Source of the DNA: Desulfobacteraceae bacterium
GTDB lineage: Bacteria > Desulfobacterota > Desulfobacteria > Desulfobacterales > Desulfobacteraceae
Length of the DNA stretch: 10,634 bases
Assembly (NCBI GenBank): GCA_022712835.1
Contig: JAFLJU010000339.1
Location: forward strand, 1-10,634
Reading direction: 5' to 3'
Shown here: in pieces, positions 1-7,277 of the stretch
Layout of the letters: each line of letters starts with the position of its first letter
How positions within the stretch are numbered: position 1 is the stretch's first letter
Translations under genes and position numbers: made by a program
The notes under the pieces: model-generated
Databases searched by the model: none
What the model was told of the DNA's origin: nothing
Seen by the model: the letters and a program-made list of their open reading frames with translations, nothing else

Positions 1-2
1 AA

Positions 3-1025
3 CTTACAAAGAACTCCTATGGATGGCTGGTGACCGGGTGCGCCGGATTCATCGGGTCCAACCTTGTGGAAACCCTTTTGAGAATGGGGCAGCAGGTCAC
101 AGGGCTTGATAATTTTTCCACGGGGTTCCAGTACAATCTGGACCAGGTTGAAGTGGCTGTGGGCAAAGAAAATTGGAAAAATTTCAGGTTCATTGAGGGA
201 GATATCAGGCAGGCTGTTGTGTGTGAAACTGCCTGCCAGGGACAGGATTTTGTGTTGCACCAGGCCGCCCTGGGATCTGTGCCAAGATCTGTTGAAGATC
301 CGCTGATTACCAATGAAAATAATATTACCGGTTTTTTAAATATGCTGGTGGGGGCAAGGTTGGCAGGGGTCAAACGGTTTGTATATGCGGCATCCAGTTC
401 CACCTATGGGGATCATCCGGGGCTTCCAAAACAGGAAGACAAGATCGGCAATCCTCTGTCCCCCTATGCCGTGACCAAGTATGTCAATGAATTGTATGCC
501 AATGTATTTGCCACAACCTATGGGTTTAAATCCATCGGGCTTCGGTATTTTAATGTGTTCGGCAAGCGCCAGGACCCCTATGGGGGATATGCCGCTGTCA
601 TGCCTCTGTGGTTTTCCTCCATGATACGGGGGGAGGAGGTTTTTATCAACGGGGATGGTCAGACCAGTCGTGATTTTTGCTATATCGATAATGTGGTCCA
701 GGTCAATTTGCGGGCCTGTCTGGTGACCGCTGATCAAGCTGCCAACCAGGTGTATAATGTGGCCTATGGGGAAAGAACCACCTTGAACGAGCTGTTTTAT
801 CTTATCCGGGAGCGGGTTGCCAAACGATATGGGGATGCGGCAAAGGTTGAACCTGTATACAGGGATTTTAGGCCTGGCGATGTGCGCCATTCCCTGGCGG
901 ATATCTCCAAGGCCCGGGCGTTTTTAGGGTATCATCCTCAATTCTCCGTGACAAAAGGGCTTGACCTGGCGGCCAATTGGTATATGGATACTTTGAAACA
1001 GGATACTTTGAAACCCGATAATTAA
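3..1025 (+). CDS. tviC: UDP-N-acetylglucosamine 4-epimerase (TviC/WbpP type), 5' partial
   Basis: NAD-dependent extended short-chain dehydrogenase/epimerase, expected to interconvert UDP-GlcNAc and UDP-GalNAc in the cytoplasm for surface polysaccharide. The frame is open without a stop from nt 3, and the residues before the GTG at 30 (…[15 protein letters not shown]) fit the conserved lead-in of the family, so the true start lies before the window and about 10 residues are missing. GTG-30 is an internal valine. Seen: Rossmann motif TGCAGFIG (nt 33-56), an S-rich catalytic loop ASSSTYGD, the YAVTK catalytic Tyr/Lys pair (Tyr codon at 465), and [13 protein letters not shown] typical of the sugar-binding part. 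About 340 residues are present; WbpP has 341. The C-terminus carries a tandem [10 protein letters not shown] repeat. The next gene is its usual pathway partner. UDP-glucose epimerase is less likely, because the WbpP-like N-terminal extension and the TviB partner favour an N-acetylated substrate. Confidence 0.9.
   Translation, partial: LTKNSYGWLVTGCAGFIGSNLVETLLRMGQQVTGLDNFSTGFQYNLDQVEVAVGKENWKNFRFIEGDIRQAVVCETACQGQDFVLHQAALGSVPRSVEDPLITNENNITGFLNMLVGARLAGVKRFVYAASSSTYGDHPGLPKQEDKIGNPLSPYAVTKYVNELYANVFATTYGFKSIGLRYFNVFGKRQDPYGGYAAVMPLWFSSMIRGEEVFINGDGQTSRDFCYIDNVVQVNLRACLVTADQAANQVYNVAYGERTTLNELFYLIRERVAKRYGDAAKVEPVYRDFRPGDVRHSLADISKARAFLGYHPQFSVTKGLDLAANWYMDTLKQDTLKPDN
986..1015 (+). repeat. 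15-bp tandem repeat at the 3' end of the epimerase gene
   Basis: Two head-to-tail copies of GGATACTTTGAAAC plus one variable base (986-1000 and 1001-1015) encode DTLKQ and DTLKP, just before the stop codon. The two copies differ only at the last base. The extension lies beyond the last conserved helix of the epimerase fold, so it probably has no catalytic role. Confidence 0.8.
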
Positions 1026-1095
1026 AACATAGATAGTTACAAACCAGACAATGGAAAATCGCATTATTGAAGAATATATCTTTGGAGAAATTAAG

Positions 1096-2385
1096 ATGAA
1101 CAATGATTGCAAAATAGCCGTGGTGGGACTTGGATATGTGGGGCTGCCCCTGGCCATTCATTTTGGTGAACGCTATAAAACCGTTGGATTTGATCTAAAG
1201 ACCAGTATTGTGGAAAGCTGCAGGGCCCATCAAGACCCCACAGGAGAAGTGAGCCAAGAAGATTTTACCCGGGCGGTTCAGTTTACGGCTACCACTGATC
1301 CTGAAATGATGGGGGATGCGGATTTTATTGTTGTGGCCGTGCCCACCCCCATTGACCGGGCAAGAAGACCGGATCTTACCCCTGTGGAAAGTGCCTCCAG
1401 AACCGTGGGCCGTGTCATGAAAAAAGGGGCCATTGTTGTTTTTGAATCCACGGTTTATCCCGGGGTTACCGAAGATATCTGTGTTCCGATTTTAGAAAAG
1501 GAATCCGGGTTGACCTGGAAAAAAGATTTCCATGTGGGATACTCGCCGGAACGGATTAACCCCGGAGACAAGGAACATACCTTGACCCGCATTATCAAGG
1601 TGGTATCCGGTGATGATGAGGCCACTCTGGATAAGGTGGCAGCCCTGTATGAGTCCATTGTTCTGGCAGGGGTATTCCGGACAAAGACCATCAAGGAGGC
1701 GGAAGCGGCCAAGGTGATTGAAAATACCCAGCGGGATTTGAACATTGCCCTGATGAATGAGCTGGCTTTGATATTTGACCGGCTGGGCATCGATACCAAA
1801 AATGTTCTGGAGGCGGCTGGTTCCAAATGGAATTTTTTAAAGTTTTCTCCGGGGCTTGTGGGCGGTCATTGCATTGGGGTGGATCCCTATTACCTGACCT
1901 TTAAGGCAGAGTCCGAAGGGTATCATCCCCAGATTATCCTGGCCGGTCGAAGGATCAATGACAATATGGGACGGTTTGTGGTGGAAAAGACCATTAAGAT
2001 GATGATTGCCCAGGGTCAGCCCATCAAGGGAACCCGGGTGGGAATTTTAGGGCTGACCTTTAAAGAGGACTGCCCGGATCTGAGAAATACCCGGGTGGTG
2101 GATATCATAGCAGAACTTGAGTCCTATGGATGTGAGGTCATGGTTCATGATCCCATGGCCGACCCCAGGGAGGCCAAAGACTATTACAACGTGGATCTTT
2201 GTGCCTGGGAGGATTTAATAAGTCTTGGGGCCCTTATCCTGGCGGTTCCCCATAAGGCCTACCGGGAAAAAAGCCCGGCGGATCTGGTCTTAGCCTTGGG
2301 CAAGGGCGGTTGCCTGATTGATGTGAAAAGTATTTTGGATGTGGATGCCGTCGCCGAGACCGGGGTGCCGTTCTGGCGGTTATAA
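1096..2385 (+). CDS. tviB: UDP-N-acetyl-D-hexosamine 6-dehydrogenase (TviB/VipA/WbpO type nucleotide sugar dehydrogenase)
   Basis: UDP-glucose/GDP-mannose dehydrogenase family enzyme. It should oxidise the C6 of UDP-GlcNAc or UDP-GalNAc to the uronic acid with two NAD+, feeding capsule or O-antigen synthesis. The 429 residues match the usual 425-435. Seen: N-terminal NAD site GLGYVGLP (residues 11-18), VAVPTPID and RPDLTPV (80-97) typical of the N-acetyl-sugar branch, conserved AAKVIENTQRDLN (204-216), the nucleophile Cys259 in GLVGGHCIGVDPYYL, and a C-terminal UDP-binding half with GILGLTFKEDCPDLRN. A start at 1051 is also open, but it has no ribosome site; ATG-1096 has GGAG at 1084-1087 and puts the Rossmann motif where the family has it. 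It lies 70 nt after the epimerase, most likely in the same operon. Whether the product is the galacto or gluco uronate cannot be read from sequence; the adjacent 4-epimerase suggests GalNAcA. Confidence 0.92.
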   Translation: MNNDCKIAVVGLGYVGLPLAIHFGERYKTVGFDLKTSIVESCRAHQDPTGEVSQEDFTRAVQFTATTDPEMMGDADFIVVAVPTPIDRARRPDLTPVESASRTVGRVMKKGAIVVFESTVYPGVTEDICVPILEKESGLTWKKDFHVGYSPERINPGDKEHTLTRIIKVVSGDDEATLDKVAALYESIVLAGVFRTKTIKEAEAAKVIENTQRDLNIALMNELALIFDRLGIDTKNVLEAAGSKWNFLKFSPGLVGGHCIGVDPYYLTFKAESEGYHPQIILAGRRINDNMGRFVVEKTIKMMIAQGQPIKGTRVGILGLTFKEDCPDLRNTRVVDIIAELESYGCEVMVHDPMADPREAKDYYNVDLCAWEDLISLGALILAVPHKAYREKSPADLVLALGKGGCLIDVKSILDVDAVAETGVPFWRL

Positions 2386-2467
2386 TGGGTCAGCAGCGGA
2401 TTTTAAGATCCGTGGTAACAAAAATAATAAATCAATATTGGCAAAGGATTCTATCCGGTGGTAAAGA

Positions 2468-3238
2468 TCAAGGGGTGGGTATCAAAGAGATTTCGACTCT
2501 TCGGTTGGCCTGGCGGCTTTTCGGGTCAGTATTGTCTGCTATTGGGTTGTACTGCCCGAACCCTTCCACGGAGATGCGGCGGGGATCTAAATTGTATGCC
2601 ATGAGAAAATTTGCCACACTCATCGCTCTGGCAATGGAGAGTTCCCAGTTGGAGGGAAAGCGGCTGGTATGAATGGGGGTGTCATCTGTATGACCCGACA
2701 CAACGATTTTATAGGCCTGCTCCTGGTAAAGGAAATCAGCCATTTTTTCCAAAGGGGTTTTGATATGATCCAATAATTCAGCCCGGCCCAGGGGGAAACT
2801 GATTTTTTCACCAATGACCAGAATGATTCTGTCCCCCACCATCTTAATGGAATAATCTTTGATGTCGGTTCCTTCCATGGCCATGTGGATGTTTTCTTCG
2901 ATGTCCAGAAAGGCTGTCTCATTTTTATAGACGGGATTATTTTTTGATCTGAATTGACCAGTGGTTTTTTCGACCCTTTTTTCATGGGGGCTGGTTTTTT
3001 CAAATTGTGTCAGGGTGGCAGGATTTATTCCCAATATCATCGGGGGAGCCAGGGGGATAAGATCTGCGTATAAAATGATAAAAAAGACAAGGATGAGAGT
3101 CATCAGATCCAGCATGGTCCAGAGGCTTAAATCTTCGGCTTCAAATCCTTCCAAAGATTTGAGTCTCTGGAGACGAAGCAGTTTTCGCTCGGACATTTCC
3201 AGTTCTGATTTTAAATTTTCGACCAGGAGATCCGTCAT
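2468..3238 (-). CDS. motB: MotB-like stator subunit (OmpA-type peptidoglycan-binding)
   Basis: B subunit of an ion-driven stator: it anchors the MotA-like channel to peptidoglycan in the periplasm. Of 256 residues, about 1-38 are cytoplasmic and charged, with heptad-like leucines (LLVENLKSELE…KLLRLQRLKSLE). The single membrane helix is about 40-59 and contains LDLMTLILVFF, with Asp44 at the place of the essential MotB channel aspartate. A linker follows, then an OmpA-like domain (about 130-253) with GHTDDTP (182-188), NWELSIARA and RQANRRVEI, the residues that bind diaminopimelate. The ATG lies 2 nt after the motA stop and has an AGGGG ribosome site, so the two are translationally coupled. 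The cytoplasmic N-terminal arm (about 40 residues) is longer than in E. coli MotB. No other flagellar gene is in the window, so a flagellar role is likely but not proven; stators of other machines share this fold. Confidence 0.87.
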   Translation of the reverse strand: MTDLLVENLKSELEMSERKLLRLQRLKSLEGFEAEDLSLWTMLDLMTLILVFFIILYADLIPLAPPMILGINPATLTQFEKTSPHEKRVEKTTGQFRSKNNPVYKNETAFLDIEENIHMAMEGTDIKDYSIKMVGDRIILVIGEKISFPLGRAELLDHIKTPLEKMADFLYQEQAYKIVVSGHTDDTPIHTSRFPSNWELSIARAMSVANFLMAYNLDPRRISVEGFGQYNPIADNTDPKSRQANRRVEISLIPTP

Positions 3239-3240
3239 TT

Positions 3241-4077
3241 TTATCCCCTGTTATACTGCTTTTTTAATTCCAGATTTAGGGATGGAAGCGGTTGTTTTGA
3301 ATCGGATATTTTTGTTTCAAAGGATTGATCATCTTGATAAAGCTCCCCAATACAATATCTGAGACGGTATCCGACCAATTTTGAATTGACATTGTCGGAA
3401 ATGTCCAACACCCCTTCAATAATCAGGGCCAGTTCCATGGAATCACGTTTGGTCTTCTCCGTCAGTTTCTTTCCCAGGGGCAGGCAGAGTAAATTGGCAT
3501 ACAACAACCCGTAAAAGGTGGTCAAAAGAGCAGTGGCAACCCCTTTTCCGATCAATTCCGGAGATCCCATGTTGTTGAGAACATTGATCAGGCCGATAAT
3601 GGTTCCCACAAACCCGAAAACCGGCATGAGTTTTATCATGGTGTTGATCAGATCTGCCTGGGAGCGCCGGGTGCCCAGGAAATTATCATACCGTCGCTCA
3701 AGGGTTTTGAAAATCGTATACCGGTCATAGCCGTCCACTACCATTTCAATGCCATTCCTTAAAAAAGGGTTTTCAATCTGTTTGGATTTTTCATCCAGTG
3801 CAACGATGCCCTTGGACCGTCTGATAACAGAAAGGGATTCTATTTCATCGATCAGGTGATTGATATCTTTTTTGTCGTTTGAAAATGCCTGGCGAATGGT
3901 GGCAAAAAGATCGGAAAACAATTGGGTCGGATAGGAGATCATGCAGCATACAAGGGTGCCGGTAATGACAATCAGATTGCTTTTAATATTTGCAGACAGG
4001 GAAGACAGTTCTGATACAGTTCCCGACAAAATGATAAAGGTTAAAATACCGGAAATCGGTAGAAGTTTTTGGATCAT
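3241..4077 (-). CDS. motA: MotA-like stator subunit (MotA/TolQ/ExbB proton channel family)
   Basis: A subunit of the stator; with MotB it forms the ion channel and pushes on the rotor. The 278 residues fit MotA. Four hydrophobic segments can be seen, at about 5-22, 33-51, 147-170 and 182-203, with a long cytoplasmic loop (52-146) between the second and third. The family signature is clear in the last two: MPVFGFVGTIIGL then IGKGVATALLTTFYGLLYANLLCLPLGKKL. Pro152 and Pro200 are spaced like the two functional prolines of E. coli MotA (173 and 222, from memory). The ATG has an AAGGAGAG ribosome site. A TolQ/ExbB identity is unlikely, because these have three helices and pair with TolR/ExbD rather than an OmpA-domain protein. 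Confidence 0.87.
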   Translation of the reverse strand: MIQKLLPISGILTFIILSGTVSELSSLSANIKSNLIVITGTLVCCMISYPTQLFSDLFATIRQAFSNDKKDINHLIDEIESLSVIRRSKGIVALDEKSKQIENPFLRNGIEMVVDGYDRYTIFKTLERRYDNFLGTRRSQADLINTMIKLMPVFGFVGTIIGLINVLNNMGSPELIGKGVATALLTTFYGLLYANLLCLPLGKKLTEKTKRDSMELALIIEGVLDISDNVNSKLVGYRLRYCIGELYQDDQSFETKISDSKQPLPSLNLELKKQYNRG

Positions 4078-4192
4078 TGTGCCTCTCCTTACTTGGGCAT
4101 ATCATTGCCCTGTAGCCGTTTAAAAAATTGCTGTTGATGATGTCATATGATGACTCGTTTTCATCTTTCTCTCATCGTTCTTTCTTAAACTA

Positions 4193-4208
4193 AGCAGGAT
4201 ACATGCCA
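4193..4208 (-). promoter_or_regulatory. Sigma-54-like -24/-12 promoter for motAB
   Basis: On the minus strand, TGGCAT (4203-4208), five bases, then CTGCT (4193-4197) give the strict GG-N10-GC spacing of sigma-54 promoters (consensus TGGCAC-N5-TTGCW). There is one mismatch in the -24 element and one in the -12 element. Transcription would start near 4183, leaving a leader of about 105 nt before motA. Sigma-54 control is common for flagellar genes. Judged by eye only; chance matches of this quality do occur. Confidence 0.42.
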
Positions 4209-4295
4209 TTGCAACAGGGTGGTTGTTGCGGTAGAAAATTCAGTGGGTTACGGGCAATAGCTAAAAAGTGAAAAATTTTAAGAAAGGGGGAAAAG

Positions 4296-4325
4296 GAAAA
4301 AAATTCCGTTTATCCAGGGGGGAAT
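4296..4325 (-). terminator. Weak candidate terminator of the methyltransferase-DUF309 operon
   Basis: Read on the minus strand, a 5-bp stem ATTCC/GGAAT with a 13-nt loop runs into seven T. It lies about 50 nt beyond the DUF309 stop. The stem is short and AT-containing, so the call is tentative. Confidence 0.3.
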
Positions 4326-4373
4326 GATCAATTTTGCCGTTTAGGGGCAGGGTTGGTTAATCTGATGTGTTCT

Positions 4374-4901
4374 TTAGCGGGTCGGCATAAATTTGGGCGG
4401 GGGGGAGTCAAGATTATTGAGGGCAGCTATTAACAGATCTGGTTTGAAGAAGGGGGGAATGGCAGATCTATTCACCCTCAGAAAGGCCAGGGCTTTTTCT
4501 GCGGATTTTTTGGCACCGCTTGTTCGCTTGGCTTCCAGCAGAACATAGGTTCCAGCTGCTCGGATCAGGGCCTGGATCAGTTTTTTATCGTCTCCCTTTG
4601 CCCGTATCCAGAAGGGCTCCATCCATTCATGACATTCAAAAAAAAGGGATTGGTCCCAGATCAGGCAGGCCGTGGTAAAGATCCCAGGGTCGGATTTAAG
4701 TTGGGTAAGTACGGTCTGGTATCGGGCCAGACGGTTGTCGATATAATCGACATGCCAGGGGGCCAAGGTCTTTTCCTTCAGGGCCAGGGCCGTCTTACGA
4801 ACAGGATCCATGCGGTTTTCTACCAGGGCCTCCAGAAAACTTTTTGACAGACAATTGCGGATGTCCCGGCATAACTGGTTTTCAAAGGGGGCAAACCCCA
4901 T
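4374..4901 (-). CDS. DUF309 domain protein
   Basis: Member of the uncharacterised DUF309 family, small helical proteins of unknown biochemical function. 175 residues from the chosen start. The family core is at about 78-123: an aromatic/acidic segment with WDQSLFFECHEWMEPFW, then RAKGDDKKLIQALIRAAGTYVLLEAKR, matching the usual pattern of FFExHExLExxW followed by a QxLIxxA helix. The ORF could begin at a GTG (4922) inside the upstream methyltransferase gene. ATG-4901 is preferred: it overlaps the upstream stop as TAATG, with a GGGAG about 11 nt before it, so translation is probably coupled. The first 75 residues are less conserved and not recognised. A link with RNA modification is suggested only by the shared operon. 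Confidence 0.75.
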   Translation of the reverse strand: MGFAPFENQLCRDIRNCLSKSFLEALVENRMDPVRKTALALKEKTLAPWHVDYIDNRLARYQTVLTQLKSDPGIFTTACLIWDQSLFFECHEWMEPFWIRAKGDDKKLIQALIRAAGTYVLLEAKRTSGAKKSAEKALAFLRVNRSAIPPFFKPDLLIAALNNLDSPPPKFMPTR

Positions 4902-5860
4902 TATAAATGTATCTCCCAGCACCGGTGAATTTTTTTCCGCTTGGTGAGATAGTCCTCGGGAATGGAGGCATCTGTTATTTCGGTGATGTCCGTGGCCTTT
5001 AGGCGATGGGGTTCCATATCAAAATTCTGGTGATTGGTGGAAAAAAAGAGGATCCCGCCGGGGCGCATGAGTTCAAATACCCCATTGAGCAGGGTGGGGT
5101 AGTCCCTGGCAATATCAAAATGAATATCTGTCTCCTTGGTGGTGGAGTAGGAGGGCGGATCCACCACAGCAATATCAAAGGAGAGGCCCCGCCATTTGGT
5201 TTTGGCCAGAAAATCAAGGGTATCTTCCTGGACCAGGGTGTGCCGGGGATCGGTGAGTTGGTTGAGTTCCATGTTTTCCTTTGCCCAGTTGATGGCGGTC
5301 TCGGATCGGTCAACGGACAGGGTGGATCGGGCACCTCCCTTGGCAGCATAACAGGTAAAGGCACCGGTATAGCAATAGAGGTTGAGAAAATCCTTGTCCC
5401 TAACCATTTCCCCCACGCGTTTTCGGGTGTTTCTATGGTCGGAAAAAAGTCCGGTGTCCACGTAATCGCTGGGGTTGATATAAAACTGCAACTCCCGTTC
5501 CCACATGGGGATTTTCAAGTTGGTATGGTTGAGACGCTGGTACCGGACGCCTTCTTTGATACCGGACTTGCGCACTTTCAGGTGGAGTTTTTCCCTGGGG
5601 ACATTTAACGCATCTGCCACAGCCGATCCCATTAAGGGCAGCCATTCCGGGGTGGATTGTTTCCGGCTGTATTCGCCAATGACCAGATGGCCCCCATACC
5701 AGTCCACCACTGCCCGGATATCGGGGATATCCCAGTCATAGAGCCGGAAAACTTCCAGGTTTTGGCGGGCATAGCGTTTGCGCAGATGGGTGTATCTTTT
5801 TTTAACCTTGTTGGCCAGCATTTTGGCCTGGTCCATTTGATATGTGTTACTTGTTTCCAT
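4901..5860 (-). CDS. RlmK-like class I SAM-dependent RNA methyltransferase
   Basis: Predicted SAM-dependent methyltransferase resembling the C-terminal (RlmK) half of E. coli RlmKL, which makes m7G2069 in 23S rRNA; related to RlmI. Of 319 residues, 17-130 form the substrate-side domain (KRYTHLRKRYARQNLEVFRLYDWDIPD, VVDWYG). A hallmark DTGLFSDHRNTRKRVGEM follows (136-152), then SAM motif I FLNLYCYTGAFTCYAAKGGA (158-177), an acidic SAM ribose ligand region SVDRSE (182-187), and DPPSY (234-238). No PUA domain and no THUMP/RlmL half are present, so this is a stand-alone form. It is first in an operon with the DUF309 gene. The ATG at 5860 is preceded by AAGGCG, but the promoter lies so close that the message may be leaderless. 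The exact target base is inferred, not proven. Confidence 0.82.
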   Translation of the reverse strand: METSNTYQMDQAKMLANKVKKRYTHLRKRYARQNLEVFRLYDWDIPDIRAVVDWYGGHLVIGEYSRKQSTPEWLPLMGSAVADALNVPREKLHLKVRKSGIKEGVRYQRLNHTNLKIPMWERELQFYINPSDYVDTGLFSDHRNTRKRVGEMVRDKDFLNLYCYTGAFTCYAAKGGARSTLSVDRSETAINWAKENMELNQLTDPRHTLVQEDTLDFLAKTKWRGLSFDIAVVDPPSYSTTKETDIHFDIARDYPTLLNGVFELMRPGGILFFSTNHQNFDMEPHRLKATDITEITDASIPEDYLTKRKKIHRCWEIHL

Positions 5861-5867
5861 TCGCCTT

Positions 5868-5896
5868 TTTATACACTAGACCCTCTTCCATGGCAA
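5868..5896 (-). promoter_or_regulatory. Sigma-70-type promoter of the RlmK-like gene
   Basis: On the minus strand, TTGCCA (5891-5896), a 17-bp spacer and TATAAA (5868-5873). Each hexamer has one mismatch to consensus and the spacing is ideal. The -10 ends only 7 bp before the ATG at 5860, so the expected first transcribed base is at or next to the start codon. Confidence 0.6.
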
Positions 5897-5973
5897 GTGT
5901 GGCAGGGGCTATAATTGGGCAATCGCAGGTGATTTTTTGTGATAGATTTTTTATTTCCACTGGCTGGGGGAAT

Positions 5974-7275
5974 TTAATTCATTGGCAGAATCAGGGTGAC
6001 ACATGTGCCTTTTCCCGGGGCGCTGTTAATTTCCAGTGTTCCCCCATGGGCATCCATGATGGTTTTGCACAGGCTGAGACCCAGACCAAATCCCCCAGTT
6101 TTTTTTGATCGGGATTGATCCAGGCGGTAAAAAGGTTCCATAATCAGGGGCAGTTTTGATTGATCCATGCCAATGCCCCTGTCTTTGATGGTCACCCTTG
6201 CCCAGCAAGGCTCTGTTGTAAAATGAACCTCCACAGCCGGGTCGTCCTGTGAAGAATACTTAAGGGCATTTTCAATGATGTTGATGATTACAATTTTGAT
6301 CCGGGCCGGATCAAAATCAAATACAATGGGGGCATGATTTGCCAGACAAATACCCGGAGCACGGTTTTCAAATCCAGCAACAATATCTTTCACAATTCGG
6401 GTGAAGTCTGTTTCCTTTTTGTTAAGAGTTGAATGGCCATGGTGGAGCCTGGCGTTCTCAAGAATTGCTGTCACCATTGCCTCCACTTCACGGATATCTT
6501 CCCCAAGACTCTTTTTGATCTGAACATCATTTACAAATTCCAGGGCCAGTTTCATCCGGGTCAGGGGGGAGCGCAGTTCATGGCTCACATCCCTTAAGAG
6601 TTGCTGTTTTAAGTCCATCATCTGCCGGAGCTGACGCGTCATGGTGTTGAATGCCCGGGCAAGTTTTCCGAATTCATCTTTCCTGTCCTGGGGCAGTGTA
6701 TGCACAAGATTGCCCCGGCCCACCTCCATCACTCCTTGATGGAGCCACGTGATGGGTTTTAATGTTTTCTTTATGGCCAGATAGGTCCCCATGAGAATTA
6801 AGGTTAAAAAGCCTATTAGAATCAATATCATGGGCAGGTCTCTGTCATTGGCTTGATCAAACCCGGAGAATTCAAAAATGAAAATTCCGGTTTCATGGTT
6901 GAATCTTAAAAAATGGCGGCCATGGAATCTTCCAACACCAATGGTATCTGAATCTGAAAATGATCGGTAACGGATATTTTTGTTTTCGGGGAAATCCTCT
7001 ATTAGTGACCAGTGTTCCTCTTTGCCCTTAAACAATATTTTTAACCCTGTCCTGGTATATATTTTTTGGGCCTCCTCAATGGAAGGGGGAGTTCCCAGAT
7101 CGGCCAGGATATAGGTGAAATACTGAACCACATTGTTTTGAAAAGGCCGGGCAGAATTTATCCTGTGGAGAATCAAGAGACCTCCAACAATCGCTACAAT
7201 GCAGATCCAGGTGATCAGACAGATCACCACAAGCTTGGCATGGACGGAAAGGATGATAGTTTTAAACCAATTCAT
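5974..7275 (-). CDS. Sensor histidine kinase, CpxA/RstB-like
   Basis: Inner-membrane sensor kinase that should phosphorylate the response regulator encoded just upstream. 433 residues: membrane helix about 14-36, periplasmic sensor about 37-147, second helix about 148-168, HAMP linker (168-220, with LKPITWL and DEFGKLARAFNTM), dimerisation/phosphoacceptor H-box LRDVSHELRSPLTRM with His232, then ATPase N-box NIIENALKYS (332-341), G1 DRGIGMD, F-box PFYRLD and G2 GFGLGLSL. All catalytic boxes are intact. The frame is open to 7323, but ATG-7275 is the start: GGAGG lies 7 nt before it, and it falls 2 nt after the regulator stop. Co-transcription with a CpxP-type gene suggests envelope stress sensing; a CpxA versus RstB or other orthology cannot be fixed by eye. 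Confidence 0.9.
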   Translation of the reverse strand: MNWFKTIILSVHAKLVVICLITWICIVAIVGGLLILHRINSARPFQNNVVQYFTYILADLGTPPSIEEAQKIYTRTGLKILFKGKEEHWSLIEDFPENKNIRYRSFSDSDTIGVGRFHGRHFLRFNHETGIFIFEFSGFDQANDRDLPMILILIGFLTLILMGTYLAIKKTLKPITWLHQGVMEVGRGNLVHTLPQDRKDEFGKLARAFNTMTRQLRQMMDLKQQLLRDVSHELRSPLTRMKLALEFVNDVQIKKSLGEDIREVEAMVTAILENARLHHGHSTLNKKETDFTRIVKDIVAGFENRAPGICLANHAPIVFDFDPARIKIVIINIIENALKYSSQDDPAVEVHFTTEPCWARVTIKDRGIGMDQSKLPLIMEPFYRLDQSRSKKTGGFGLGLSLCKTIMDAHGGTLEINSAPGKGTCVTLILPMN

Positions 7276-7277
7276 TA

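Larger units (their letters stand above)
4078..4373. other. Intergenic spacer between motA and the DUF309 gene
   Basis: AT-rich 296-bp spacer without a credible gene. It holds the sigma-54-like site described separately, a small inverted repeat GTCAT-ATG-ATGAC (4142-4154) in the predicted motA leader, another GCAAC-N9-GTTGC (4211-4229) just upstream of the -24 element, and a weak terminator-like element after the DUF309 gene (ATTCC/GGAAT arms at 4303-4307 and 4321-4325, then seven T on the minus strand). Confidence 0.6.

Noticed and set aside
336..890. Minus-strand 184-residue frame
   Set aside because: Antisense to the epimerase core motifs, with no start signal or known fold.
1051..1095. 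Upstream start for the dehydrogenase (ATG-1051)
   Set aside because: No ribosome site precedes it, and the extra 15 residues lie before the Rossmann motif where the family has none. GGAG before 1096 decides the start.
2397..2412. Hairpin CGGAT-N6-ATCCG in the spacer between tviB and motB
   Set aside because: Only a 5-bp stem with no T-run on either side, so it is not supported as a terminator for the two convergent operons.
2385..2672. Plus-strand 95-residue frame starting at the tviB stop
   Set aside because: Most of it is antisense to the well-supported MotB C-terminal domain, it has no ribosome site and no recognisable motif.
2468..4077. Zorya-type defence (ZorA/ZorB are MotA/MotB relatives)
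   Set aside because: No ZorC/ZorD/ZorE-like gene lies beside the pair. MotA has ordinary length without the long ZorA tail, and the neighbours are not defence genes.
4120..4164. 14-codon upstream frame in the predicted motA leader (minus strand)
   Set aside because: No properly spaced ribosome site, and no attenuator structure around it; frames this short are common by chance.
5006..5608. Plus-strand 200-residue frame
   Set aside because: Antisense to the RlmK-like gene, very Gly-rich, with no family features.
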